From Desmonostoc vinosum HA7617-LM4 (GTDB lineage: Bacteria > Cyanobacteriota > Cyanobacteriia > Cyanobacteriales > Nostocaceae), in assembly GCA_019359515.1 (NCBI GenBank), contig JAHHHC010000047.1, positions 1 through 49,505 of the forward strand: DNA of 49,505 nucleotides, written 5' to 3'. Shown one piece after another: positions 1 to 12,100 of this stretch. The first letter of the stretch is position 1. Every line of letters starts with the position of its first letter. The translations under genes were made by a program, and so were the position numbers. The notes beneath the pieces are model-generated. The model was not told the DNA's origin. It ran no database searches and saw only the letters and a program-made list of their open reading frames with translations.

Positions 1-445
1 CAGAGTAAGCAATGGCAATCCAAGGACGCATTCCTAAGCGGTAGGATAGTTCCCACTCACGTCCCATGTAGCAGAATACGCCAATCAAGAAGTGGAAGAT
101 TACCAATTGGTAGGGGCCACCGTTGTAAAGCCATTCGTCTAATGATGCTGCTTCCCAAATGGGGTAGAAGTGTAAGCCAATGGCGTTAGAAGAAGGAACA
201 ACTGCACCGGAGATGATGTTGTTTCCGTACATTAATGAACCTGCTACTGGTTCACGGATACCATCGATGTCTACGGGGGGAGCGGCGATGAAGGCGATGA
301 TGAAGCAGGTGGTTGCAGCTAGCAAGGTGGGGATCATCAATACGCCGAACCAGCCAATGTACAGGCGGTTGTTGGTGCTGGTGATCCAGTTGCAGAACTG
401 TGACCATACGTTGGCGCTTTGGCGCTGTTGTAAGGTTGCGGTCAT
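1..445 (-). CDS. psbA: Photosystem II D1 protein, N-terminal 148 residues (runs off the window)
   Basis: The reading frame starts with [17 protein letters not shown] and continues through [16 protein letters not shown] and [14 protein letters not shown] to the window edge, which is unmistakable D1. D1 is the reaction-centre subunit of photosystem II in the thylakoid membrane and binds chlorophyll, pheophytin and the secondary quinone. His118 is present. Residue 130, in [10 protein letters not shown], is glutamate; Glu130 is the form usually seen in high-light D1 isoforms, while Gln130 is typical of the low-light form. The start ATG is at 443-445. The rest of the roughly 360-residue protein lies beyond the left edge. 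No gene next to it looks functionally linked. Confidence 0.97.
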   Translation of the reverse strand, partial: MTATLQQRQSANVWSQFCNWITSTNNRLYIGWFGVLMIPTLLAATTCFIIAFIAAPPVDIDGIREPVAGSLMYGNNIISGAVVPSSNAIGLHFYPIWEAASLDEWLYNGGPYQLVIFHFLIGVFCYMGREWELSYRLGMRPWIAIAYS

Positions 446-463
446 GATTTTATGATGATTTCT

Positions 464-492
464 ATATTAGAAGATTTGTAATAGATTGTAAA
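464..492 (-). promoter_or_regulatory. Possible psbA promoter
   Basis: On the minus strand TTTACA (487-492) is followed after exactly 17 bases by TAATAT (464-469), a good match to a sigma-70-type promoter. The implied leader is only about 12 bases, which is short for psbA, so the true promoter could lie further upstream near 500-545. Confidence 0.35.
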
Positions 493-520
493 GAAATATG
501 ACGAAAAAATTTACTTAAGT

Positions 521-545
521 TGTATATAAGTGCAACTTATATACA
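521..545. repeat. Perfect 11-bp inverted repeat upstream of psbA
   Basis: TGTATATAAGT (521-531) and ACTTATATACA (535-545) are exact reverse complements separated by three bases. The element lies 76 bases upstream of the psbA start codon. It could be an operator or a cruciform; no T-run follows it, so a terminator is less likely. Confidence 0.6.
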
Positions 546-781
546 CCCATCGAAAGGTGGTCAACCCCTTCGCTTAATTCACGCATTGAAGCCCCCACGG
601 ATTCATCAGTATCATATAGTTCCAGTCAACTGAAGTTCGCGCCTCATCTTCAAGCAGTTTGTACTGTTGGGATAAAATGGCTCAAATCCTTACACAGCAA
701 TACTTATATGTTGCAAAATCATATTAGAATTTAACTATAATAATGGGTAAAGCTGCCGCAAATGCTCCCTAATTAGCTACT
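546..781. other. Gene-free stretch between psbA and the AbiEii-like gene
   Basis: I see no intact gene here. On the minus strand, roughly 545-660, a short open stretch reads EDEARTS then DESVGASMRELSEG in different frames. It resembles debris from the end of an IS200/IS605-type element, but the match is from memory and weak. Confidence 0.3.
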
Positions 782-1681
782 ATGCCTAATCCGCAAAACC
801 TACCGTTCCTAGAGTCTGTTGGTTGGCAACTAAATAATGTTTATCAATTGACAGAGAAAGAAATGCTCCAATTGTATCAACGCAATTGGCATCATCAAAC
901 TACTTTCAATAATTTCCAGAAATCCGAAAAAGATTTTGTTCATTATTTAGCCAAAAAATACAACTCTTGGATCTTGCCAGATTTAGAAATGTTTCACCTA
1001 GAACATCATAATAAAATCCTGAAAATCCTTAATACTTTTAATCGAGAAGTTCTTCAAAAAGCTGATGCACACTTCGCAGGTGGTACACTCTTGGCGTTAG
1101 AATATGATGAATATAGGCTGAGTAAAGATATTGATTTTCTCTTCCCCTACGGAACTGAAAATTACAGATATTTAAGAAACTTGGTGTACGATGAAGGAAT
1201 TGCTGCATTATTTCAAAGCCCAACAGATATTCGATTAGGTGAAAGTACAATAAATCAATATGGCATCCGTTTTCCCGTTGCCGTCAACGAAACGAATATT
1301 AAAGTAGAAATTGTAGCCAATGGAGGTTTTATCTTAGACCCTCCTGTTTATCCGAATTGGGCTAATATTCCTTGCTTGAGTACAGGTGATAGATTCACAT
1401 CAAAGCTTATGGCTAACGCCGATAGATGGAACGATTCAAGCACACAATCTAGAGATTTAATTGATTTAGCAATATTGCGCGTAAATAATGAAATTACTTT
1501 ACGGGCAATTGCTAAAGCTGAAGAAACCTACGAAGTGAAAAAGCCCCTAGTTAAAGCCATCAACAATTTCATTGAACGAGAAGAATATAGAGATAAATGT
1601 TTTCAACAGTTGAATGTACCTGAAAACAAAATTCCAGTAATAATGAATGGATTAAATTTGCTTTTTGTTGATTTTAATTAA
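782..1681 (+). CDS. AbiEii/AbiGii-like nucleotidyltransferase (type IV toxin-like)
   Basis: This 299-residue protein carries the minimal nucleotidyltransferase signature of the AbiEii group: FAGGTLLALEYDEYRLSKDIDFL at about residues 98-120, cited here as GGT...RLSKDID, with the paired Asp expected to bind metal. A later LIDLAIL stretch (about 226-232) is also typical. AbiEii proteins are toxins that transfer nucleotides to tRNA ends or other targets and are normally neutralised by an adjacent AbiEi antitoxin. I see no AbiEi-like gene upstream or downstream, so this may be an orphan or a housekeeping relative. The ATG at 782 is the only good start. The gene is AT-rich, unlike psbA. Confidence 0.75.
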   Translation: MPNPQNLPFLESVGWQLNNVYQLTEKEMLQLYQRNWHHQTTFNNFQKSEKDFVHYLAKKYNSWILPDLEMFHLEHHNKILKILNTFNREVLQKADAHFAGGTLLALEYDEYRLSKDIDFLFPYGTENYRYLRNLVYDEGIAALFQSPTDIRLGESTINQYGIRFPVAVNETNIKVEIVANGGFILDPPVYPNWANIPCLSTGDRFTSKLMANADRWNDSSTQSRDLIDLAILRVNNEITLRAIAKAEETYEVKKPLVKAINNFIEREEYRDKCFQQLNVPENKIPVIMNGLNLLFVDFN

Positions 1682-2001
1682 ACGCCATCTAAATTACAGG
1701 CTTCATCAGGTAACTCCACACCCCCCACCTGGACTAAACAGATAACTTTGATATGTACTGATGCTTAACGGGACTTAAACAAAAATCAAGCCCAAATATA
1801 GCCCAAAGTGGCTTTATAAGCAGCAAACAGGTCACGATTGAGAGTCAACCAATCAAAAAATCGCTCTTGTCATAGCTGTTCTAAAAGCCTCTAAAGCTGT
1901 CGCGCGAGTACGCGCGCCCGCTACGCTAACAGTAAATGTGTTCAAAGGTTTGTTAGCCCACCTTCGTCTTAACCCTCCAGTTAACTGATGCCGCAGATAG
2001 G
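1682..2001. other. Gene-free stretch with a GC-rich palindromic repeat
   Basis: No intact gene is visible. A GC-rich repeat rich in GCGCGCG lies at about 1897-1932; similar short elements recur in this window (for example 12210-12232, 27669-27695, 48212-48238). The minus-strand frame that would hold a PIN-domain partner for the antitoxin-like gene at 2002-2235 contains no recognisable toxin sequence. Confidence 0.4.
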
Positions 2002-2235
2002 TCAAAACAGCGTCTCCCGTGTCTCAAACTCTCCTTGCTCTGGTCTTTCTAGAGGTTCTCCTACCCAACCACCAATCACTTCTTCAAAAAAACCAGGCAT
2101 CCACTCTCTTTTTGATGGAGTTATGGGTTTAATTATTACTTCTACTTCAATATCACCACTGACTATCCCTGCTGGAATGTCCAGATGCAAAACTCCGTCA
2201 GCCCCAACATGAGAACATAACTTAATACTTTGCAT
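2002..2235 (-). CDS. Small antitoxin-like protein, no toxin partner visible
   Basis: This 77-residue protein begins MQSIKLCSHVGADGVLHLDI and has the short beta-rich N-terminus (xxGxLxLxIP, then EVEVIIKP) seen in small cyanobacterial proteins that usually precede PIN-domain (VapC) toxins. The family assignment is from recollection. GGAG lies a suitable distance upstream of the ATG, and the start overlaps the 3' end of the broken gene 2222-2890 by 14 bases, suggesting former translational coupling. The expected toxin should follow below position 2002 on the minus strand but is absent, so this is either an orphan or the relic of a broken toxin-antitoxin pair. Confidence 0.55.
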   Translation of the reverse strand: MQSIKLCSHVGADGVLHLDIPAGIVSGDIEVEVIIKPITPSKREWMPGFFEEVIGGWVGEPLERPEQGEFETRETLF

Positions 2236-2890
2236 TACTGTTTTCTCCTAGTCCTTGCGGGAAGTGAGAATTACGTGGTATCTCATCTATGATGCCGTAT
2301 TCTTTTTCAATCACACCCAACAATTTCTCTTCCACCGCAGTAAGATAAGCCCGATTCAGCTTACCCAATGACTGCAATAGATTTTTGACCGTCTCCAAAG
2401 AGCGAGTCGGAATATATTCGAGTAAGGCGATCGCAAAGGAGCTGCATCTGCTGGCACTCTTAGGGCAGGTAATCGAATGACTTGAGATGCTTCAACCCAA
2501 CTGTCAGCTCTCCATCCCAGACCCTTACAGTACAGCTGAAATTATTTACTCTTGTGACGATAGCCCAACAGCCACCCTTACCCCTAAGTTCCGGGTTGTC
2601 CTTGGCCAGAATTTGGCAAACTTCACCGATCTGGTAGGTATTGGGTACTTGCGTTCGCTCCATAATGCGCTGCACAACATCTTTGACGATTCTACCAGTT
2701 GGCACTTTACCACCAGCTTCTTTGACTGCGGACTGCCAACAACTAACTCTGTCAACTCAGGAATTTCGACAGCCGTCACCGTGATTGTTGCTGTAGATGG
2801 GTTTTCTTCTTGGGAAATATCCTGGTTTACAGGGTTATCTGGCGATGTTGAATTACTGGATGAAAAAGAAATAGCACAAAATAAAAATCG
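2222..2890 (-). pseudogene. Broken conserved cyanobacterial gene (several frame lesions)
   Basis: Coding sequence continues on the minus strand across three frames. A polar linker (EENPSTATITVTAVEIPELT) is followed, after a frame change near 2725, by SCWQSAVKEAGGKVPTGRIV, then YQIGEVCQILAKDNPELRGK and the WDGELTVGLKHLKSFDYLP segment. A TAA at 2460-2462 interrupts it. Sequence then resumes as ECQQMQLLCDRLTRIYS and, after another frame change near 2400, as RSLETVKNLLQSLGKLNR and EEKLLGVIEKEYGI. I take this as one gene with at least two frameshifts and one nonsense codon. I recall similar cyanobacterial proteins but not a function. The alternative, several tiny genes, is less likely because the fragments are in order. 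Confidence 0.6.
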
Positions 2891-2907
2891 CTTCTTCTGA
2901 TGAGGCG

Positions 2908-3087
2908 ATGCAGAAGTTCAAGGCGATCGCAGAATTTTTCGGTCTACTGACTGTGGTTGGCGGTTGTCGCTCAAATGTAATGTTCCGATTTGGGTTGATG
3001 CGGTCAGAATTTAAGATTTCCAATTTACGCAAAGACGAAAGTGTGTATCAATCTTTTGAGGAGTTTTTGTCATTAGTCAGTTATTAA
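2908..3087 (+). CDS. Short hypothetical ORF, possibly a fragment
   Basis: A 59-residue frame reads MQKFKAIAEFFGLLTVVGG and ends SFEEFLSLVSY. Its amino-acid composition looks protein-like (amphipathic ends, FRFGLMRSEF in the middle), but I do not recognise it and no convincing ribosome site precedes the ATG. It lies between the broken gene and the NRPS 3' end and could be the C-terminal relic of a larger gene. Confidence 0.25.
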   Translation: MQKFKAIAEFFGLLTVVGGCRSNVMFRFGLMRSEFKISNLRKDESVYQSFEEFLSLVSY

Positions 3088-3127
3088 TCAATCTGTTGCT
3101 CTATGTATCGACGTGAAGACTATAAAC

Positions 3128-6100
3128 TTAATAAATTCTAGTTAATCTTTCAATACAAACTTTTAATTTTTCAGCTAAAACCCGTACATGAGGTTCAGAC
3201 ATAATACTATCATGATGACCAGGAATATCATGGATTTCTAAACCGCCAGCAGCTAATTCTTCCCACCTTTCCAGATAACGAGTATATTCTTGAGTTTGTT
3301 CGACCGCTCTAAAAAATATTAGTTTCCCTGGATAAACTGTAGGATAATAATTTTTGTAAGCAGTCGAGATCGCATCTATCACCGCTAAGTTGAAAAATGC
3401 ACGAGGTAAAGGCAGATTCCTCCTCACATAAAATTGGTAAACATTTTCCTTAATTCGATTTTGAATTCGGCGATTAATCTTTTCCCAAATAGATTTTATC
3501 TGCTGTTGAAGTGTCAAATTAGCAAAAGAGCTACGGCTGCGCTTAATCATATCCTTTAAACTCAATATAGATTGATGGATATGAGACAACTTTATTTTGA
3601 TGGGAGATACAGAATTTACACCTTTATTTGCTGGAGGTATCATTTTCGGAGGATAGGCATCAAAAATAGTTAGTAATTCAACAGTCTCTCCTTGAGCATA
3701 AAGTTGTTGTGCCATTTCATAAGCTATTACACCTCCTGCACACCATCCTCCCAGAAAATATGGCCCGTGTGGCTGAACAGTTTTTATTTCTTTAATATAA
3801 TGAGATGCCATATTCTCAACACAGGTATGGGGAGATTCTATACCATCTAAACCCTTTGCTTGTAATCCATAAACTGGTTGGTCTGCATCTAATTTAGACA
3901 ACAAATTCAAGCTATATATCAAACTTCCGTAAATAGTATGTATATAGAAAAAAGGTCTTTTTGAACCATGAGGTTGAATCGTAACTAATGAAGAACTAGA
4001 AGTAGAAAATTCTTCTTGACGAAGTATATTAGCTAGTTTTTTAATTGTTGGAGCTTGGAAAAAAGTATTCGGAGTAATATTGTTACCTAATATATTTTCA
4101 ATTTGAGTAACTAGCCTTATAGCTAATAGAGAATGTCCTCCTAAATCAAAAAAGTTATCATTCAATCCAAGGGGATGAACACCCAACACATTTTCCCAAA
4201 TTTTGGTAAGTTTTAGTTCTAAATCATCAGATGGAGCAGTATATTCTGCCGATTTCAACTTGTTAAAATCAGGAGTGGGAAGCGCAAGACGATTAATCTT
4301 ACCATTAGGAGTTAAAGGCATAACATCAAGTACAACAAAAGCAGCAGGAAGCATATAATCAGGTAACTTCTGCTCCAAGTACTGTTTTATTTCATTGATA
4401 ATAGCCCCACCTTCTCTAGGAATAATATAAGCTACTAATCGCTTCTCTCCAATCATATCTTCTCTAGCAATGACAACAGTTTCTTTAATTTGAGGATGTT
4501 GGTTTAATAAAGCTTCAATTTCTCCTAATTCAATCCGAAAACCACGAATTTTAACTTGAAAATCTTTCCTACCTAAACATTCTATGACACCATTAGCTCG
4601 CAAGCGTCCCAAGTCTCCAGTGCAGTAAATTCTCTTATTCCCACCCTGCGGGTCTTCTAAAAATGCTGCTTTTGTTAATTCTGGTTTCTGCCAATATCCA
4701 AGGCAAATATAAGGACTTCTAATCGCTATTTCTCCATAGATATCAGTTTGTTTACATTCACGATCAAGCAAAATAATTTCTGTGTCTTCAAAAGCATAAC
4801 CTGCCGGCACATACTTCTGAGTAACTTTGGTGTTTTTATCAATTAAATATTGAAGATTGAAAGAAGATTCTGTTGAGCCTAAACCATTAACAAAAATACA
4901 TTCATCTGCAAAGAATTTTTGATATAATTCAACATCATTTTTAAGAACTTGTTCTCCTCCCAATACTACTAAACGTACCTGAGAAAGCTGCTTTTTGACA
5001 ATTGATTCTTGGGAATTTAATATCTCAATAAAATGTCGATAAACCGTAGGAGTCGAATGATAGATAGTAATTTTCTCTACTTCTAACCAATCAACTAAGT
5101 GAGCTAAACCTTCTGACTTGATATCAAATGGGTACAGAGTAGCACCATTCAAAAGAGCCGAAAAAATATCAATAATTGCTGCATCAAAACTATAAGATGC
5201 AAATAAACTTAACTTGTCTTCTGATGAAACATGAAGATTATTAGTATAGTTTCTAATGAAATGTAGGACATTGCGGTGATTTTGGAGAACTCCTTTGGGT
5301 TTTCCTGTTGAACCAGAAGTATAAAGAATATAGGCAAGAGTATCTACTGATATTTCTTGGTTAATTTCTAAAAACGAATCATTAATCTTAATATCATCAA
5401 TATTAATAACGGGCAATTTACCCTCAACTAATTCTTGAGCATAACTCAAATTTTTGTGATTAGTTAAAACCACTTGAGCAAGCGAATCTTCGAGAATATA
5501 TAAAACCCTATCTTGGGGATATTTGGGGTCAAGAGGAATATAAGTTTTACCTGCTTTCAGGACTCCCAAAATTGCAGCTATCATTGGTGCATCATGATCA
5601 AATAACAGGGCAATCTTACTCTCTTGCTCGTTATTTTCCTCAAGAAGTGCTTGAGCTATCCTATTAGCTTGAGTGTTTAACTCTTTATAAGTCCATTGAT
5701 AATTTTGAGTTTTGACAGCAATATGATGAGGGTATTTTGTTACTTGCTGCTCAAATCGTGATGGTATAGATTGTTCAATCTCTTGTTTGGGAAATTCTAT
5801 AAATGAATTAGTAGGACTAACTTGATGACGCTGATGTGATAATTCATAACACTCCGTTTCAGTTAAAATTGAGAAACTAGAGATTGTTTTTTCTGGATAA
5901 ATAGAAATTCTTTCTAGCAATTTCTGGAAATGCGTTGCCATCCATTGAATTGTATCTGCATTGAAAAGAAGTGTATTGTAAACAAATCGTAGATGAATTT
6001 GATTATTTTCTTCTCCTACATAGAGATTCAAATCAAACTTAGAAGTGGTTTCAATAATAGAAATGGGTTCGACCATTAAATCATTAAGTTTGAGAGAATC

Positions 6101-9100
6101 TTGAGCCAAGGTAACCATGTTAAACCAAACTTGAAATACTGGATTATAGCTGATACTTTTTGCAAGTTTGAGTTCTTCTACTAGCTTTTGAAAAGGTAAA
6201 TCTTGATGAGTATAAGCGTCTAAAGTAACTTGTCGAACGCGATTTAGTAATTCTCGGAAACTAGGATTTCCGCTCAAATCGCTCCGCAAAGCCAAAGTGT
6301 TGACAAAAAACCCAATTAAATTTTCAATTTCTGTGCGATTGCGTCCTACGATGGGAGTTCCCACAATTATATCTTCTTGTCCACTGTAGCGAAAAAGTAA
6401 TACTTTAAATGCTGCCAATAGAGTCATAAATAAAGTGACCCCTTCTTTTTGACAGAGGGTTTTGATGTTTGCAGTTAATTCCGAAGATAACAACAGAGTA
6501 TGGGAAGCACCTTGGTAAGTTTGGACTTGTGGACGGGGAGAGTCCATAGGTAATTCTAAAACAGGTAAGGCTCCACCTAATTGTTGTTTCCAGTAAACAA
6601 GTTGAGATTCTAAAAATTCATCTGTAAGCCAGTGGTGCTGATACAAGGCAAAATCAGCATATTGGATGGAAAGGGATGGTAATTGTAAGGGATTTCCTGT
6701 AGAAAAGGCTTGATAAAGTGCCGCCAGTTCCCGTTGCAATATATCATCAGACCAACCATCAAAAATAATATGATGAATATTAAATAATAGTAGATGCGAT
6801 TCTGCCTTTAACCGCAACAGTTTAACACGAAAGAGAACATCATTTGCTAGGTTAACAGGTGTTTCTACTTCTTGTTGAGCTATGTTTTCTGCTTCTATTT
6901 CTCGCTGCTTATTAGGCAACGATTCTAAATCAATTATAGGTAATTTGAAATCAATATTTTTAGTAATTACCTGAGTTGGTTCTCCGTCTTTTGAAATAAA
7001 ATTAGTTCGCAGAATTTCATGACGTTGTATAATTTCGCCTATACTTCTTTCTAAGGCAGTAATATTTAGTACACCCTGAAGCCGTAGCTTGAAGGGCATA
7101 TTATAAGCAGTGCTGTTGGGTTCTATTTGTGCGAAAAACCAAAGACGTTGTTGAGCAAAGGAAAGTGGTAGATTTTCTTGTTGCTGTCTGGGTTCAATTG
7201 GTGGCAATAATAAAGAATTGTTAGTTTGTTCGGTAATACCGATCGCTAGGGAAAGTTGCGAAATAGTAGGATATTCAAAGAGTAAGCTTAATGGTATTTC
7301 TTGATTAAAGGTTTGTCTGATACGCGAGACAACAAGAGCTGCCAGCAATGAATGTCCACCTAACTCAAAGAAATTTTCATCAATGCCAATATTTTCTACT
7401 TTCAGAACCTGACTCCAGATATGAGCAAGAATTTTTTGTGTATGAGTTATTGGAGCAGTATATCTAATTCGATAAGCAGAAAAATCGGGAGTAGGAAGAA
7501 CATGGTAGTCAATTTTACCATTGGGAGTCAAAGGGAAAGATTCTAAAGCCACGAAAGCAGAAGGAACCATATAATCAGGTAGCTTCTGTTTCAAATAATC
7601 ACGTAATTTATGGGATATTTCTGATTGTAATAAGGTTATTTCTTTATTACCTATTCCCTCTTTGGCAGAGTAAAGGATAATATAGGCAATTAATCTTTGT
7701 TCGCCAGGTATATCTTCTCTAGCGATAACTTTAGCTTCCTTCAAATCTGGATATTGATTTAATAAAGTCTCAATTTCTCCTAATTCTATTCTAAAACCGC
7801 GTATTTTAACTTGGTTGTCGATGCGTCCCAGAAATTGGATATTACCATCAGGTAAATAACGAGCTAAATCTCCCGTTTTATACAATTTGGTATTTTCTAG
7901 TGGATGAAAAATGAACTTCTCATTCGTTAATTCCGGTCGATTTAAATAACCTTGTGCCAAATCTCCTCCAATATATAACTCCCCAGCAGCACCGATAGGA
8001 ACAAGATTTTTCTGAGGATCGAGAATATATACTTTGCGGTTTGGTAAGGGACGACCAATGGGAATGTTGGTATAAGATTCGATTGCTGTAATGTCTTGAG
8101 GAACTGTAAAAGCGATCGCTGTTATGGTTGCTTCTGTCGGTCCGTAAGCATTAATTAAGCTTACTCCTTTTATCGGGCTATTGTACCACATTTTTAGGGT
8201 TTCTGCTGGTAGTGCTTCACCACCGCAAATGACTAATCTGAGTTGATTTATGGGAGCGAAACAAATCTTTTCATCTAGAGACTGCAACCATTGAGTTAAG
8301 TAAACAGGAGGAATGTCAACAACAGTCAAACTATAATTAATCAATTTTTGGTGGAATTCCGAGGGAGTTAATAATTTTGCGTCAGCAATGATCAGCGTAG
8401 CTCCCACTACTAAAGTTGTTAAAATTTGCTCCAAGGAAACATCGAAACTGACGGAGGCAAATTGTAAAATGCGATCGCTCGAATTGAGTTGGTAGTATTG
8501 TATAACATTCTGGCAGTGATGAGCGATCGCTTGATGTGAAATCAAAACTCCTTTCGGTGTTCCTGTTGAACCAGAGGTATAAATAATATAAGCCAGATTG
8601 TCCGCACTTATACAACTTTGCAGATTGTTTGTAGATTCGATTGCAATATGTAGCCAATCTGCATCTAAATTCACAACTTGCAGCAAATTTATGAATAACT
8701 TATCAGCTAAAGATTTTTGAGTTAAAAGAATAGTAACTTGCGAGTCCTCAATCATAAACCTGAGACGTTCTTGAGGATAAACTGGGTCTAGTGGTAAATA
8801 GACACCTCCAGCTTTGAGAATTCCTAACAACCCAATAATTCTTGCTAAAGATGGTTTTAAACACAATCCGACTAATTTATTCGCACTGATTCCTAGTTTT
8901 CGCAGATAATTTGCTACTTGATTAGCTTTTTTGTTGAGTTCTTGATAAGTTATTTCTTCGTTTTCAAACACTACCGCAATCGCATCAGGTGTTTTTTCTA
9001 CCTGTTCTTCAAACAATTGATGAATATATTTATCATTATTAATATTTACCTCACTCTGATTCCAAGCAATTAATAATTGATGCTTTTCCGATTCAGTTAG

Positions 9101-12100
9101 TAAAGGTAATTTCCAAATATTTTGTTCAGAATCAGTCAATATCTCAGACAATAAAACTTGGAAATTTTTGAGCATTCGCTCCATTGTCAAATCATCAAAC
9201 AAATCCGTATTATATTCCCACTCACCTATTAACTGCCCATTCCGTTCTTCCATTGACAAAGTGATGTCAAATTTCGCCGTTGTTACTAATGGTTCTAAAA
9301 CTTCTACATTCAAATTTGGTAATTGTAATTCTCCTATTAGTGCATTTTGCAAAGCAAACATCACCTGAAAAATAGGAGTATGAATGGGATCGCGTTCTGG
9401 TTGCAAAACTTCAACTAGCTGCTCAAATGGTACATCCTGATAGGTGTATGCTTCTAAACATACCCGTCGGACTCGACTTAATAATTCTCTAAAACTCGGA
9501 TGTTCAGCTAAATTAGTCCGTAATGCTAAAGTATTAACAAAAAATCCTATTAATCCCTCAATTTCTCTGCGGTTACGTCCTGCAATGGGAGTTCCTACAA
9601 TTACATCTTCTTGTCCGCTGTAGCGACAAAGTAATACTTTAAACGCTGTTAGTAAAGTCATGAACAAAGTCACACCCTCTTTTTGAGCAAAAGATGTGAT
9701 ACTTGCAGTTAACTCTGGTGATAAAACGAAGGTTTTTGTTGTTCCTCTGTAGGTTTGGACTCTGGGACGGGGACGGTCTATAGGTAATTCTAATATAGGT
9801 AAAATTCCACTTAGTTGCTGTTTCCAATAATAAAATTGTGATTCTAAGTTACTATCAGTAAACCACTTTCTTTGCCATAAACTAAAGTCTGCATACTGAA
9901 TAGGAAGTTTCGTTAACGGAGAAGTCAAACCTTCACAATAAGCTGTATAAATTGCGTTCAATTCTGCAAATAGTATCCCAAAAGACCAGCCATCAAAAAT
10001 GATGTGATGAATATTAAATATCAGTAGAGATTTTTCTGCGCTCAATTGCAACAGATGAACGCGAAATAGAGCATCTTTCGCAAGATTAAAAGGCCTTTTT
10101 GCTTCTTGTTTAGCTATTTTTGCAGCTTCTATTTCTAGTTTATCATCGGATAGTGATTGTAAATTAATGACAGGTAAACTAAAGCTATTTTTCCAGCTAT
10201 CATTAATAATCTGTATCGCTTGTTCGTCGATAAAAACAAAATTTGTGCGTAATAATTCGTGACGCTCTATGATGTCAGCGATGCTTTTTTCCAAAACAGC
10301 GATGTGAAGTAAACCCTGAATTTTAAAACTGTAAACAAGATTATAAGCAGTGCTATTAGGTTGTAATTGGTCTAAAAACCAGAGACGTTGTTGAGCAAAA
10401 GATAGGGGTAGAATCTCTAGCTGTTGTCTTGGTTCTACTACTGGTATTAATAAATTATTATTAGTTGTTTCTGTAATACCAAGATGCTTGGAAAATTGAA
10501 CAATAGTAGGAAATTCAAATAATAAATGGATTGGGATTTCTTGGTTAAATGCCTGTCTAATCCGGGATAGAACTTGTGTCGCTAGTAATGAATGTCCACC
10601 TAATTCAAAAAAGTTATCATCAATTCCAATATTATCTACCTTCAGAACTTGACTCCAAATATCAGCGATAAATTTTTCTGTAGGATTCTGAGGAGCAACA
10701 TAATTACTTCGAGCAGATGTGTAATTGGGAGCAGGAAGAGCGCGATAGTCAACTTTACCATTATTAGTCAAAGGGAAAGACTCTAACACTACAAAAGCAG
10801 CGGGAATCATATAATCAGGTAGCTGCTGTTTTAGGTAATCGCGTGTTTTATATGAGATTTCTGATTGTAATGAGTGAAATTCCTCTTTTACAGAGTTGGG
10901 TATAATATAGGCGACTAATCTCTTATCTCCAGGAATATCTTCCCTAGCGATAACTTTAGCTTCTCTCAGATTTGGATGTTGATTTAATAATGTTTCGATT
11001 TCTCCTAACTCGATTCTGAAACCGCGAATTTTTACTTGATTATCAATTCTTCCTAGATACTCAATATCACCATCAGGTAAATAACGAGCTAAATCACCTG
11101 TTTTATAAAGACGTGCTTCTGGTTGATTATTAAAAGGATGGGAAATAAACCTTTGGGCAGTTAATTCTGGTCGATTTAAATAACCACGCGCTAAACCTGC
11201 ACCTCCGACATAAATTTCACCAGCTACACCAACAGGTACAGGTTGCAAATGAGAATCTAATATGTAAAATTGTAAATCTGGAATCGTACAACCAATTACT
11301 TTTGATGAAGAATTTAAATCGGCTATATTGATGGGGCGATAGGTAACATGAACAGTAGTTTCCGTAATACCGTACATATTCACTAATTGAGGAAACTTGT
11401 CTCCATGTCTGTCAAACCAAGGTTTTAAGCTTTGAATATTCAGTGCTTCTCCACCAAAAATAACAAAGCGTAAATTCAAATTACTATTAGAATTACTATT
11501 ATTACTTAAAGACCCTTCAAATTGTATCAGTTGTTGGAAAGCAGAAGGTGTTTGATTTAGAACTGTAATTTTTTCTTGCAATAATAAATTATAAAATAAT
11601 TCAGGAGAACGACTTACATAATAAGGGACAATAACGAGACGACCACCATAGAAAAGCGCACCCCAAATTTCCCACACGGAAAAGTCAAATGCGTAGGAAT
11701 GGAACAAACTCCAAACATCATTCTGGCTAAATTGAAACCAAGGCTGCGTGGCTGCAAATAAACGAACGACGTTACAATGGGCAATAAGAACACCTTTAGG
11801 TTGACCTGTTGAGCCAGAAGTGTAAATAACATAGGCGAGGTTATTAGGCTTAATGGCTATTTTTGTTGGTTGACTTGGTGTTTTGACGATATCTTCCCAA
11901 TCAGCATCTAAACAAACTATCCTAGCTTGATGTTCGGGAAGTTTTTCAACTAAATGCTGTTGTGTTAACAAGATTGAAACTTGAGAATCTGACAGCATGA
12001 AAGCTAAACGCTTTTGAGGATAGGCAATATCTAAAGGTACATAAGCTCCACCAGCTTTGAGAATCCCTAATATTCCTATAACCATTTCTAGGGAACGTTC

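Noticed and set aside
2487-2900. Plus-strand 137-codon frame.
   Set aside because: It is antisense to the broken conserved gene, whose minus-strand fragments look like real protein.
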